From the NCBI GenBank assembly GCA_023150615.1, contig JAKLKO010000007.1, positions 123,590 to 187,589 of the forward strand: a stretch of 64,000 bases of DNA, in the 5' to 3' direction. The notes beneath the pieces are model-generated. The model was given only the letters and a program-made list of their open reading frames with translations, did no database searches and was not told the origin of the DNA. Below are positions 18,149 to 27,051 of this stretch, one piece after another; the stretch's first letter is position 1, and each line of letters opens with the position of its first letter. The stretch is from Phycisphaerae bacterium (GTDB taxonomy: Bacteria > Planctomycetota > Phycisphaerae > UBA1845 > UTPLA1). The position numbers were made by a program, and so were the translations under genes.

Positions 18149-18664
18149 ATGGGCAAGTCGCGGGCAAGCCGACGCGGACGATCGGTCCGCCTGACGCACG
18201 TGGATTCGCGCGGTCGCGCGCGCATGGTGGACGTCGGTGAGAAGCCCCTGACACGACGCCGCGCGGTGGCCTGCGCTTCCATCGCGATGCAGCCGGGGAC
18301 TTTGCGGGCGATCACGCGTGGCTCGATCGGAAAAGGTGACGTGCTGGCGGTGGCGCGGGTGGCCGGGGTGCAGGCGGCGAAGCGCGCGGCCGAACTGATC
18401 CCGCTCTGTCATCCGCTGCCGCTCGACGTTGTATCGGTGGAGTTCGACGTGCGTCAACCGCGGACGATCGTCGTTCGGGCCACCGCCGAGGTCTCGGCCC
18501 GCACCGGCGTGGAAATGGAGGCACTGACTGCGGCCGCGATCGCCGCGCTGACGATCTACGACATGTGCAAGGCCGTCGATCGGGGTATGACGATCGGGCC
18601 GATCCGGCTCGAGGAGAAGTCGGGCGGTCGCAGCGGTGTGTGGCGTCGGCCGGGACGTAAATGA
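18149..18664 (+). CDS. moaC: cyclic pyranopterin monophosphate synthase MoaC
   Basis: MoaC converts the MoaA product into cyclic pyranopterin monophosphate, the first intermediate of molybdenum-cofactor synthesis. The 171-residue protein shows LTHVDSRGRARMVDVGEKPL, AELIPLCHPLPLDVVSVEF (the substrate site), and the signature GVEMEALTAAAIAALTIYDM followed by CKAVDRGM with the conserved Lys. It carries a short basic N-terminal extension of about 13 residues relative to most family members. No other moa or moe gene is nearby, so the pathway is dispersed. Confidence 0.95.
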   Translation: MGKSRASRRGRSVRLTHVDSRGRARMVDVGEKPLTRRRAVACASIAMQPGTLRAITRGSIGKGDVLAVARVAGVQAAKRAAELIPLCHPLPLDVVSVEFDVRQPRTIVVRATAEVSARTGVEMEALTAAAIAALTIYDMCKAVDRGMTIGPIRLEEKSGGRSGVWRRPGRK

Positions 18665-18721
18665 GCGCTCATCGGCGTTGCCCGGCGCAGTGCCGCGTCG
18701 CGTCGTGCGGGAGCAGGTGAG

Positions 18722-18853
18722 ATGGGCCCGTTCGGATCGTCGGATGCGTTCTATTTCTTACTGAGTCTTATCTTCGAACTGCTCCGTCCGTTATTGAATC
18801 AGATCCTCGTGCTGCTGTCGGACGCGCTCGGCGGCGGCGAGTTCATGCTCTGA
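18722..18853 (+). CDS. candidate 43-residue hydrophobic small protein
   Basis: A short frame encoding 43 residues, beginning MGPFGSSDAFYFLLSLIFEL and containing one long hydrophobic/amphipathic helix (about 9-34, rich in Leu, Phe, Ile) before a Gly-rich turn and EFML. GGGAG lies about 8 bases before the ATG (and AGGTGAG overlaps it), a good ribosome-binding site. The codon positions use T-rich Phe/Leu/Ile codons, unlike the Arg-rich frames usually seen in non-coding GC-rich DNA, and the gap between moaC and the prenyl synthase has no other content. The family is not recognised; a small membrane protein is the natural guess. Confidence 0.45.
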   Translation: MGPFGSSDAFYFLLSLIFELLRPLLNQILVLLSDALGGGEFML

Positions 18854-18963
18854 CGCACGCCCCTCGGGCGCGATTGTTTTCAAAACTTTTGAAACTTCCG
18901 GCGCGCGACTGGTGAACGCCTCTTGCGTACGTACAATGTGCCGCTGACTCCGGTGAGGTCTGA

Positions 18964-19938
18964 ATGCACGCCGTCCTTTCCGCACTGGCCGACCCCATCG
19001 CCGACGACATGCGCGAGGTCGTGCACGTCTTCGAGGACGAGCTGCGCAGCGATCAGCCGTTCGTCGGCGAGCTGTGCGCCCGCATCGCCCGTTATCGTGG
19101 CAAGATGCTCCGTCCGACGCTGCTGCTGCTGACCGGCCGGGCCTGCGGCCGCGTGACGCGCGAGCATCACGTTCTCGGGGCGGTTGTCGAGATGGTCCAC
19201 ATGGCGACGCTCGTGCACGACGACGTGCTCGACGAGGCCGACATCCGCCGCGGCGGACCGACGATCAACCGCCTGCACGGAAACGAGGCGGCCGTGCTGC
19301 TGGGCGACTATCTCATCTCGCACGCGTACCACCTCTGCAGCAGCCTCGATTCGCAGATCGCCGCGCGGCGGATCGCGGAGACCACGAACACCGTTTGCGA
19401 AGGCGAACTCATGCAGGTTTCGCAGCGCGGCAACTGGTCGCTTCGCGAGGACGAGTATTTCGAGATCATCCGACGCAAGACGGCCGTGCTGACCTCGGTC
19501 TGCTGCGAGTTGGGCGCGCGGTTCGCCGACGCCGATGAGGAGACGGCTCAGCACGCCGCGGCGTACGGGCATGATCTCGGCATGGCGTTTCAGATCATCG
19601 ACGACGTGCTCGATCTCACGTCGACCGAGGAGGAAGCGGGCAAATCGCTGGGCCGCGACGCGGCCCTCGGGAAGCTCACGCTCCCGCTCATTCACGCCCT
19701 GCGATCGTCCGGCGAGGACCGCCGCGCGCGGTTGATCGAATCGCTGACGAGCGGCGACGGCAACGGTCGCGGCACTCGACTGTATCCGGTCGAGCTCTCG
19801 GCGAGCATCGAACATGCATCGTCCGTCGCGCGTTCGTACGTGCAGTCCGCCATCGAGCACCTGTCGGACTGGCCGCCGAGCGAAGCGCGGGATGCGCTCA
19901 CCGCCGCGGCCGAGTTCGTCGTTCATCGCCGTGCCTGA
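18964..19938 (+). CDS. trans-polyprenyl diphosphate synthase
   Basis: A 324-residue all-helical prenyltransferase that condenses isopentenyl diphosphate with an allylic primer to make the long side chain of menaquinone or a related isoprenoid. The first Asp-rich motif is HDDVLDEADIRRGGPT (DDVLD at 86-90) and the second is FQIIDDVLDLTSTEEEAGKS (DDVLD at 213-217); GKMLRPTLLLLTG early on and LGKLTLPLIHAL near the second motif are also conserved. Chain length cannot be decided from these motifs, but the small residues before the first DDxxD fit a long-chain (octaprenyl/heptaprenyl-type) enzyme. Confidence 0.92.
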   Translation: MHAVLSALADPIADDMREVVHVFEDELRSDQPFVGELCARIARYRGKMLRPTLLLLTGRACGRVTREHHVLGAVVEMVHMATLVHDDVLDEADIRRGGPTINRLHGNEAAVLLGDYLISHAYHLCSSLDSQIAARRIAETTNTVCEGELMQVSQRGNWSLREDEYFEIIRRKTAVLTSVCCELGARFADADEETAQHAAAYGHDLGMAFQIIDDVLDLTSTEEEAGKSLGRDAALGKLTLPLIHALRSSGEDRRARLIESLTSGDGNGRGTRLYPVELSASIEHASSVARSYVQSAIEHLSDWPPSEARDALTAAAEFVVHRRA

Positions 19939-20036
19939 TCCGGTCGGCCTCGCCGCACACTTCCGATTGCGTATTGCGAAGTTCGCCGCGCGGCCGCACA
20001 CTTCCGGTGGATGAACCGTCGTGAGGGGACCGCCGC

Positions 20037-21062
20037 ATGCGAAAGCCCGTCGTACTGATCACCGGCGCGAACGGCGAGATCGGCCACGGCCTGATCGCCC
20101 ATCTGGCCCGCGTGCCGGACGTCAACGTCGTCGCGCTCGATCTCAAGCCGCTGGATGAGCGTTTGCGGCCGAGCTGCGCGGCGGCGCTGGTGGGCGACAT
20201 CCTCGATGCGAACCTGCTCCAGCGGCTCATCAGCGAGTACGAGGTCCACGCGATCTACCACCTGGCGGCGTTGCTCAGCACGCGCAGCGAATACACGCCC
20301 GACACGGCCCATCGCGTCAACGTCGAGGGCACGATCAACCTGCTCCGCCTCGCGCACGAACAGGCCCGCTGGCACGGAAACCCCGTCAAGTTCCTGTTCC
20401 CCAGCTCGGTTGCCGTGTATGGACTGCCGAGCGCCGAGACGAAGGTGAAATCCGGCCGCGTCCGCGAGAGCGAGTTCAACTTCCCGACGACGATGTACGG
20501 TTGCAACAAGCTCTATTGCGAGCATCTCGGCCGGTACTTCACGCGGCACTACCGCCAGCTTGCGGCGGAGCGATCGGCGAGCGGTGTCGACTTCCGCGCG
20601 ATTCGGTTTCCCGGCCTGATCAGCGCGGTCACGGTGCCGGCAGGCGGCACGAGCGATTACGCCCCGGAGATGATCCACGCCGGGGCGCAGGGCCAGCCGT
20701 ACTCCTGCTTCGTCGCGGAACAGGCCCGCCTGCCGTTCATGGCGATGCCGGACGGGATCAAGGCGCTCGTCTCGCTCGCGTCCGCGCCGACCGGGTCGCT
20801 GGCGCAGTGCGTCTACAATGTCGGTTCGTTTTCGCTGAGCGCGGCGGAGATCCGCGATCGAGTTGTAAAGGCGTTTCCGGGGGCGAAGATCCGCTTCGAG
20901 GTCGATCCGCCGCGCGCGGCGATCGTGGATACCTGGCCCGCCGACGTCGATGACTCCGCGGCGCGACGGGAGTGGAACTGGCGGCCGGACTACGACGCCG
21001 ACCGCGCGTTCAACGAGTACCTGATCCCGACCATCTCCGACTACTACCGTCGGCGGGCGTAG
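20037..21062 (+). CDS. SDR-type L-threonine 3-dehydrogenase-like protein
   Basis: A 341-residue extended short-chain dehydrogenase. The Rossmann motif ITGANGEIGHGLIAHLA binds NAD, LAALLSTRSE and PSSVAVYG give the catalytic Ser/Thr region, and YGCNK is the YxxxK pair. The block FRAIRFPGLISAVTVPAGGT followed by SDYAPEMIH, and later RLPFMAMPDGIKAL, closely resembles the animal/bacterial SDR-type threonine dehydrogenases (RYPGxISxxxxPGGGTxDYA ... RLPMMYMxD). The expected reaction is oxidation of L-threonine to 2-amino-3-ketobutyrate. A general NAD-dependent epimerase cannot be excluded. No 2-amino-3-ketobutyrate CoA ligase is adjacent. Confidence 0.82.
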   Translation: MRKPVVLITGANGEIGHGLIAHLARVPDVNVVALDLKPLDERLRPSCAAALVGDILDANLLQRLISEYEVHAIYHLAALLSTRSEYTPDTAHRVNVEGTINLLRLAHEQARWHGNPVKFLFPSSVAVYGLPSAETKVKSGRVRESEFNFPTTMYGCNKLYCEHLGRYFTRHYRQLAAERSASGVDFRAIRFPGLISAVTVPAGGTSDYAPEMIHAGAQGQPYSCFVAEQARLPFMAMPDGIKALVSLASAPTGSLAQCVYNVGSFSLSAAEIRDRVVKAFPGAKIRFEVDPPRAAIVDTWPADVDDSAARREWNWRPDYDADRAFNEYLIPTISDYYRRRA

Positions 21063-21068
21063 CGCCGG

Positions 21069-22571
21069 TCAGGGCGCGAGCAGCGCGTCGACGAATGGTT
21101 GCAGATCGAGGGCGTCGTTCGCGCTATCGGAGGTCATGTCCGAGCGGCTCATCGCGCCCGGATCGGTGTTCGTGCCGATCAACACGTCGACAAAGCACGG
21201 TACGTCCAGTTCGTCGAGCGCCCCGTCGTTGTTGCAATCGCCGGGATTCCCCGGACATGGCACGACGAGGTTGCAGAATGTCAACTGGTCGAGGAAGGGC
21301 AGGATCGTTTCGCTGATCGTCCGCGCGTGCAGCTCCATCCGGACATTCGCGAGGCCGCCCGGGCAGAGGTGACAGTAGCTCATGATCGTGCCGTTCGGCG
21401 TGACGCTGCAATCGCCGCCGGCGCAGTTGTCGACGGGCGGCGACATCGAATGCGTGTGCGGCGCGCCGAAGTTGTGCCCCAGTTCGTGCGCCGTCACCAT
21501 CAGGTCCCAGTTCTGTATGCTGTTGTTCTCGATCGGGTATGGGAAGAATCCGTTCAGGTTGGCCGACAGGCCGTAGTCGTACTCGGGGTAGCACAGCCCG
21601 GTGACGTAGGCGACGCCGCCGCCCAGCGCCCGGCCGGACAGGAAGTGCGCCGCGCTTCGCGCGACGGCCGTCATGTTGAGGTTCCAGTAGTCCTGGAACT
21701 CGAAGAGCTGGTTCGTGGTGCCGGACTGCGTCCACGGGTCGTCGGCGCTGGTCCAGAGGCGCAGAAACGTGACGGAGAGTGTCGTATTGATGTCGCGCTC
21801 GTAGATTTCCGAGACCGCGCCGATGAGCGCGCCGACGTACGCCGTCGCGGCCGAGGTGTCGCCGCCGAAGACGTTGGCGGTGTATTCGTAGTCCGTCTCG
21901 ACGGCGATCTCGGCGTGCCGGCAGGGCGGTGCATCGCGCGCGGCGGCCGATGCGCGAATCGCGTCGGCAACGGGTGGGCGTTGCGGCGGTACCGCGACCG
22001 GTCCGCCGATCGCCTCAGCGTCGCAGCGCCAGTCAACGAGTTCGATTGCCCCGGCGGGGAGCCGCGTCGCGTCGTAGAGCAACGTCGCCCGGCCCGCGTT
22101 CGCCGGACCGCTTGACAGGACGTGCAGTCGTCCGTCGAGTTCGATCCACCCGTTCGAGCCGTGTGGTGAGAGCGCAAGATAGACCCGCGCGGCGGGGTCA
22201 CCCGCGACGTGGCCGCGGAGCAGGACGAGGTCGGGCCGCGGCAGCGGTTGCTCGATGCCGTCGATCATCGTGATGATTCGCGAATCCGGCGCGAAGACGT
22301 CGAATCGTCGAACCTCGAGCGTAACAGCGGTCTCGGCCGCGATCGGCACGTCGGCGAGCGTGATGCGCTCGGCGGACTTCAGTTCATCGTAGCGCCCGGG
22401 ATTCAGCGCGACGCGGACGCCGAATTCGCCGGACAGCGCCGGCTCAATCGCCCAGAGTGACGCAACTCGGACGTGAGGAACTCGTTCGTTCGCGGTGGCG
22501 TCGGCCGCGGCCATCGACCCAGCGACGACGCCGATCAGGGCGCGCAAGGTCATCGATCGGATCGGGATCAT
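21069..22571 (-). CDS. secreted reprolysin-like zinc metalloprotease with dockerin-like tail
   Basis: A 500-residue secreted protein. Signal peptide at 1-27 (TLRALIGVVAGSMAAADATA), a pro-domain-like region to about 190, then a metzincin catalytic domain with the complete HELGHNFGAPH motif at 362-372, preceded by VTAHELG and followed by a Cys-rich stretch with NGTIMSYCH providing the Met-turn. This fits the M12B/M43-like (ADAM/reprolysin) group. The last 60 residues hold two Cys/Asp segments, GDCNNDGALDELDVPCFVDV and SDSANDALDLQPFVDALL, a dockerin-type calcium-binding pair also seen in the secreted protein at 56-58 kb. I start at the ATG at 22571, preceded by AAAGGTG, which opens directly into the signal peptide. 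Convergent with the upstream dehydrogenase, gap 6 bases. Confidence 0.88.
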   Translation of the reverse strand: MIPIRSMTLRALIGVVAGSMAAADATANERVPHVRVASLWAIEPALSGEFGVRVALNPGRYDELKSAERITLADVPIAAETAVTLEVRRFDVFAPDSRIITMIDGIEQPLPRPDLVLLRGHVAGDPAARVYLALSPHGSNGWIELDGRLHVLSSGPANAGRATLLYDATRLPAGAIELVDWRCDAEAIGGPVAVPPQRPPVADAIRASAAARDAPPCRHAEIAVETDYEYTANVFGGDTSAATAYVGALIGAVSEIYERDINTTLSVTFLRLWTSADDPWTQSGTTNQLFEFQDYWNLNMTAVARSAAHFLSGRALGGGVAYVTGLCYPEYDYGLSANLNGFFPYPIENNSIQNWDLMVTAHELGHNFGAPHTHSMSPPVDNCAGGDCSVTPNGTIMSYCHLCPGGLANVRMELHARTISETILPFLDQLTFCNLVVPCPGNPGDCNNDGALDELDVPCFVDVLIGTNTDPGAMSRSDMTSDSANDALDLQPFVDALLAP

Positions 22572-22760
22572 GGAGGCACCTTTCTGCCGGCTCGCCGAGT
22601 TGAATTCACCCGCCGGAGGCTCGCGACGTTCCACCCCCCAAGTATATCGAATCGGCGAGTGACGAAACAAGGCACCGCGCTTCATCGCATCGTGTGCGAC
22701 GGCCGAGTACCATCCCACCGGCCGGAAACCCCGCGTTTCTCGTATCGGCGGCGCGACCTA

Positions 22761-24020
22761 ATGCTCTCCTCCTATCTTACTCTCCCGCGGACCGTGCACC
22801 TGCTGTGCCTCGGCACGTTCATCAACCGCGCTGCGACATTCGTCGTGCTCTTCCTCACGCCGTACCTCACCGCCGAACTCGGCTTTAGCGTGCAGCTCGC
22901 AACGCTCACCATGGGCATGGTCGGCCTTGGCTCGGTCATCGGCAATCTGCTCGGCGGCCAGCTCGCCGACACGATCGGGCGAAAACCCGTCATGGTCGCG
23001 GCGACGTTCGGCGTGGCGGCTGGTCTCTTCGGCTTCGGCGCGATGCGAACGCCGTGGACGATCCTTCCGGCCGTCTTCGTCTTGTTCTCGATCGGCGAGA
23101 TGTACCGGCCCGCCGCGCACGCCATGATCGCCGACGTCGTGCGGCCGGACGCGCGTCCGCGGGCGTACGGACTCATGTACGTGGCGATCAACCTCGGCTT
23201 CAGCGTGGCGCCGATGCTCGGCGGTGTGCTGGCGGAGCGCTCGTTCTGGCTGCTGTTCATCGCCGACGGGCTGACGTCCGCCGCTTTCGGTTGTCTGGTG
23301 CTGCTTTTCATCCCCGAATCGAAGCTGCGCACCCGCCCGGTAAGTCCGGTCGTTGACGCGTCCGCTGCCGATGGGCCGAGTTCCGGCGCGAGGAATGAGG
23401 TCCGCGAACCGCACGTGCCGGCGTGGATCGCGGTGCGGCTCATGGCCCGCGATCACTGTCTCGTCGCGTTCTGCGCCGCAACGCTGATGCTCGCGATGGT
23501 CATCATGCAGGGTGCGGCCACCCTGCCGCTCTACCTGCGGCAACAGGGTTTCAGCCTGGCCGAGTTCGGCCGCATCATCGCGGTGAACGGCATCATGGTC
23601 GTGCTGTTTCAGTTGCCAGCGACGGCGCTGTTCTCGCGTTTCGACCGCGGCCGGGTCATCACCGTCGCGGCGGTGATGTACGCGATCGGCTTCGGTCTGA
23701 CGGGAGCAGCGCGGAGCGGGCCGGAGTTCGTCGGGACGGTCGTGCTCTGGACGATCGGCGAACTGATGCAGGCCCCGCTCGTGCCATCGATCGTGACGCA
23801 GCTCGCGCCGCGGCGATTGCGGGCGCGCTACTTCGGCGCGATCTCGATGTGCTACGCCGGCGCGAACATGATCGGCGCGCCGCTCGGCGGGTGGGTCTTC
23901 GCGCAGCACGGCGGGCGATGTGTCTGGCTGGCGACGGCGGGCCTGGCGCTCGTGGCGTCGCTGCTCTACGCCTACGTCGGGCGGCAGTTATCGCTCATAC
24001 GTCGCGCGACCCACGCCTAG
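22761..24020 (+). CDS. MFS transporter, DHA1-like
   Basis: A 419-residue major-facilitator protein with about 12 hydrophobic segments. The loop between helices 2 and 3 has the family A motif as LLGGQLADTIGRKPVMVAAT (G-x-x-x-D-x-x-G-R-K), and AYGLMYVAINLGFSVAPMLG in helix 5 is the antiporter-like motif C region. The closest recognisable architecture is the MdtH/YdhP-type drug:proton antiporter, but substrate is not evident. A central hydrophilic loop of about 45 residues separates the two halves. The start at 22761 is chosen because the first membrane helix follows it directly; a longer upstream frame is unconserved. It is divergent from the metalloprotease gene. Confidence 0.88.
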   Translation: MLSSYLTLPRTVHLLCLGTFINRAATFVVLFLTPYLTAELGFSVQLATLTMGMVGLGSVIGNLLGGQLADTIGRKPVMVAATFGVAAGLFGFGAMRTPWTILPAVFVLFSIGEMYRPAAHAMIADVVRPDARPRAYGLMYVAINLGFSVAPMLGGVLAERSFWLLFIADGLTSAAFGCLVLLFIPESKLRTRPVSPVVDASAADGPSSGARNEVREPHVPAWIAVRLMARDHCLVAFCAATLMLAMVIMQGAATLPLYLRQQGFSLAEFGRIIAVNGIMVVLFQLPATALFSRFDRGRVITVAAVMYAIGFGLTGAARSGPEFVGTVVLWTIGELMQAPLVPSIVTQLAPRRLRARYFGAISMCYAGANMIGAPLGGWVFAQHGGRCVWLATAGLALVASLLYAYVGRQLSLIRRATHA

Positions 24021-24103
24021 CCGCACGCCGGCCGCCGCGCTTGCCGCAAGCGCCTGAGTGGCCATAAGATGTCAGGAGCCTCCCGGAACTTGAGAGTCGT
24101 TCA

Positions 24104-25180
24104 GTGCGTTCCACGCGTCGACTTCGATCGCTCTTGCTGCTCGCCCTGCTGCTGCCGGCCGGATGCGGCATCGACTATTTCCTCGGCGTCGCGGCCGGGG
24201 CGATCGGCAGCATCGCCCGAACGCGGACGATCGACGAGGCGCTCGCCGATCCGGCGGTCGACGAGGCGATCAAGGACAAGCTGCGATTCGTGCTCGAGGT
24301 GCGGCAATTCGGGATCGACGAGATCGGCCAGAACGCCGGCGACGCGTTCACGAGGTTCGATGACGACCTGGCCGCGGGCATCACGGGTCCGGTCGGCTAC
24401 AGCGTCTCGGGTTGCGCGAAGGAGAGTTTCACGCCGTTCACGTGGTACTTCCCGCTCGTCGGCGCGGTGCAGTACAAGGGCTTCTTCTCCGAGTTCGAGG
24501 CGCGGCGCGAGGCGCTGCTGCTCGAACTGCTGGGGTTCGACACGTTCATCGGCTCGATCGCCGGCTTCAGCACGCTCGGCATCCTCCCCGATCCGATCCG
24601 ATCCTCGCAGTTGGCGGCGTTCGACGAGCTGTACCTCGCCGAGCTGATCCTGCACGAGTTGACGCACGGAACGCTGTACAAGGTCGGCGACACGACGTTC
24701 AACGAGACGATGTCGCAGTTCGTCGGACGGAACGCCGCGCGGCAGTTCTGGATCATGCGCCGCGGGCCGACCGCGCCGATCACGCTCGACGCCCTCGCGC
24801 GCTACGACGACGAGGACCGCATCGACGCCTACATCGGCGAGGTCTACGAGACGCTGTCCGCGTTCTATGCCCAGCCGATCTCGCGCGAGGAAAAGCTCGC
24901 CGGCCGTGGCGCGCAGTTCGACGCCGTCGCGGCCACGTTCGACACGCTCGTCCGTCCGATGCTCAACGACCCCGATCGTTACCGCTCCATTGCCGATCTC
25001 GGACTCAACAATGCGTTCCTCCTGTCAGCTGCGCAGTATCGCGGTGACCTGCCGATCTACCGGGACGTGCTCGAGCGGCTCGGCGGGCGCTTCCCCGATT
25101 TTTTCCGCGTCATGCGCGACGCCGCCGATCGGGCCGATAGCTTTGCGTATCTCGAAGATTGGCTGGACATGCCGCCGTGA
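24104..25180 (+). CDS. lipoprotein, putative aminopeptidase (PF10023-like)
   Basis: A 358-residue protein with lipobox LPAGC at the end of a short signal peptide (RSLLLLALLLPAGC). The central zinc motif is HELTHGTLYK (HELTH at 184-188) with the downstream FNETMSQFVG supplying the likely third ligand Glu201, and GCAKESFTPFTWYFPLVGAV (about 103-122) with a conserved P-L-V-G. This is the pattern of the Pfam putative aminopeptidase family. The start is GTG; no nearby ATG. It would be anchored in the membrane facing the periplasm. Its activity is inferred from family only. Confidence 0.85.
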   Translation: MRSTRRLRSLLLLALLLPAGCGIDYFLGVAAGAIGSIARTRTIDEALADPAVDEAIKDKLRFVLEVRQFGIDEIGQNAGDAFTRFDDDLAAGITGPVGYSVSGCAKESFTPFTWYFPLVGAVQYKGFFSEFEARREALLLELLGFDTFIGSIAGFSTLGILPDPIRSSQLAAFDELYLAELILHELTHGTLYKVGDTTFNETMSQFVGRNAARQFWIMRRGPTAPITLDALARYDDEDRIDAYIGEVYETLSAFYAQPISREEKLAGRGAQFDAVAATFDTLVRPMLNDPDRYRSIADLGLNNAFLLSAAQYRGDLPIYRDVLERLGGRFPDFFRVMRDAADRADSFAYLEDWLDMPP

Positions 25181-25293
25181 CGTGCGGCGGCGCGGCGGAA
25201 ATCGCTCACTTGCGGGGTGTTTGAGACCCGATGTACCTTTATCGCCTCGCGACGGGCCGAGGCGGATCCCACGCATTGCAGGAGTCCGGGACG

Positions 25294-25974
25294 GTGACGC
25301 GATTGAATCGTCGAGGCTGGATGGGCGGCGTGCTGGCGGTCCTGTTCGCGGCGGGCTGCCAGCAGGGCGGGGCGAATCGCGTGGTCGAGGTGCTTCCCGA
25401 TCCGCTGCTGCGGCCGTCACATCGTCCCGCGCCGCCGAAGCAGCCCCCCACGCCCGAGAAACCGCGCGTCGCGCGCGGCCCGCACGACGGGTGGGTTCCC
25501 GCGGGCGGAATCTCGAAGCGCTGGCAGTGCATCGTGATCCACCATTCGGCGAACGATCGGGACACGCCCGACGGCATGGCCGACTGGCACGTGCAGCGCG
25601 GCTGGGACGAGCTGGGTTATCACTTCGTGATCGGCAATGGCGTGCGCTACCCGGACGGGCAGGTGCACGTCGGATCGCGCTGGCCAAAGCAGAAGACCGG
25701 CGCGCATTGCAAGGTGCCGGGCAACTACTACAACGAGCACGGGATCGGCATCTGCCTCATCGGCAACCTGAACCGCCACGGCCCGTCGGCCAGGCAGATG
25801 CAGGCGCTGACCGAGCTGGTTGCATTCCTGATGGTCCGCTGCAACATACCCGCCGAGCGGGTCTACACGCACGGCGGTGTGACGCGCAAGACCGAGTGCC
25901 CCGGAAGACACTTCTCTCTCTCGGAGATCCGACGCCGTGTCAGCCGCGAATCGGTGGCGGCCTACGCGAAGTGA
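25294..25974 (+). CDS. lipoprotein with N-acetylmuramoyl-L-alanine amidase (Amidase_2) domain
   Basis: A 226-residue lipoprotein (signal GVLAVLFAAGC). A Pro-rich linker precedes a PGRP/Amidase_2 domain from about residue 70: CIVIHHSANDRDTPDGMADW contains the first zinc His pair, GYHFVIGNG the conserved Tyr-His, and GGVTRKTECPGRHFSLSEIR the last ligands (His in THGGV and Cys/His in CPGRHF). The expected role is cleavage of the bond between N-acetylmuramate and L-alanine in peptidoglycan. I prefer the GTG at 25294, which has GGAG 9 bases upstream, to the ATG at 25231. A broken gene resembling its N-terminus follows directly. Confidence 0.85.
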   Translation: MTRLNRRGWMGGVLAVLFAAGCQQGGANRVVEVLPDPLLRPSHRPAPPKQPPTPEKPRVARGPHDGWVPAGGISKRWQCIVIHHSANDRDTPDGMADWHVQRGWDELGYHFVIGNGVRYPDGQVHVGSRWPKQKTGAHCKVPGNYYNEHGIGICLIGNLNRHGPSARQMQALTELVAFLMVRCNIPAERVYTHGGVTRKTECPGRHFSLSEIRRRVSRESVAAYAK

Positions 25975-26005
25975 CGCCGGGCGGCCGGCCTGCGCCGCGC
26001 CGTGG

Positions 26006-26268
26006 ATGGCGCTGATCCTGTTGGGCATGTGGATTTCCGGCGCGTGCGCCCCGGCGGTCGATGGCGTGGTGGAGTCGCTTCCGGAGCCGGTCCTGACGTC
26101 GCAGCCGTCGCGGCCGCCGGCGGTCGTACCGTTGGATGCGGAGCCGGCGCGGGACGGTGCGTCCCGGACCGGGCGGGCGGCGCGCGCCGGGCGTGTCGCC
26201 GCGGGGCGGCGCGTTCATCGGCGTCGGCGGAGGAGCGGTCCGCCGAGGGCGAGGAGCGTTGCACTGGC
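26006..26268 (+). pseudogene. truncated amidase-like lipoprotein copy
   Basis: The frame starting at this ATG encodes a lipoprotein signal (ALILLGMWISGACAPAVDG) followed by VVESLPEPVLTSQPSRPPAV. The preceding intact amidase has WMGGVLAVLF, AAGC and RVVEVLPDPLL in the same order, so the two N-termini look like paralogues. After about residue 45 the sequence turns Arg-rich in this frame, consistent with a frameshift, and the amidase domain is absent where the IS remnant begins. I read it as a tandem duplicate broken by frameshift and insertion. An in-frame GTG at 25937 would overlap the upstream gene. Alternatively it is a short unrelated lipoprotein. Confidence 0.45.
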
Positions 26269-27051
26269 CGGCATCGCACGTCGTACGGCAGGTTCTTGAC
26301 GCACGCCGACTGAGATTCCGCCGGACTGCTGAACGACACCGTCGGACGTGCGCTGCGCCGCATGAAGCCGCGACGCGGCGAAGCGATCTACCTGATCCTC
26401 GACGATCACCGCATCGCCCAGCGCGGCCGGAAGATGGCCGGCGTCAGCGTGGCCTCCCGGAATCGCTGCCTGCAACGCGCGCCCGGTGTGTGGGAGCCGC
26501 TGGCCGACTTGGGGCCAGCGCGGCTGAAGTGCGCCGGCCGGAATGTCCGCATGCCCCGCTCGCGCGGCACGGCCAAGCTGCGGAACGCGGCCGATGACGG
26601 TGAATTGGCCCGCATTGGGCGGGTTCGGGTGGTGTTCAGCAAGCGGTCGCGCGATCGCTGGAAGAACGTCGTCGTGTTCGCGACGAATGAAACGGATCTG
26701 GATGCCCGCGCGATCGTGTCGATCGATGAGCGGCGTTGGCGGATCGAGGTGTTGTTCAAGGAACTGGAAGGCGACCTGGGACTGGGCGATTACCAGGTCC
26801 TGAGCCACCGGGGCATCGTGCATCACCTGCACGTCTGCGGCCGGGTTCATCGGATGCTGACCCACCCCGGCATGGACGCCGTCGGTGCACAAGCCAGGAA
26901 GGCGAACATCGAAGTCGCGCTGCCGTCCTTGAGCCATCGCCTCGAATCGCGTCGCGCCGAGATTCGCTACGATCAGTTCGAGAGGATGCTGCGACATGTG
27001 GACGATCGCCGCTTACGCCGAAGACTCGAACCCTTTCTGCTCGCGGCGTGA
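26269..27051 (+). pseudogene. degenerate DDE transposase (IS4-like)
   Basis: The frame starts mid-protein (RHRTSYGRFLTHAD), meets a TGA at 26311-26313, and continues without shift as DSAGLLNDTVGRALRRM, then YLILDDHRIAQRGRKMAGVS with the first catalytic Asp. Near the C-terminus RRWRIEVLFKELEGDLGLGD followed by YQV is the Y/W-R-E-K block with the catalytic Glu of IS4-type transposases. The stop falls where relatives often have Trp (TGG), so a single G-to-A change explains it. The N-terminal DNA-binding part and start codon are absent. The protein would be inactive. Confidence 0.8.

Noticed and set aside
15436..18315. Very long open frame antisense to aconitase (about 960 codons)
   Set aside because: Antisense shadow of a well-conserved gene in GC-rich DNA; Arg/His-rich, no domain. 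Similar shadows lie opposite sppA (27.1-29.8 kb), the YyaL-type gene (31.4-34.1 kb) and at 0.5-2.2 kb.
22473..22760. N-terminal extension of the MFS transporter
   Set aside because: It overlaps the start region of the divergent metalloprotease gene and has no hydrophobic or conserved content; the first membrane helix follows the ATG at 22761.
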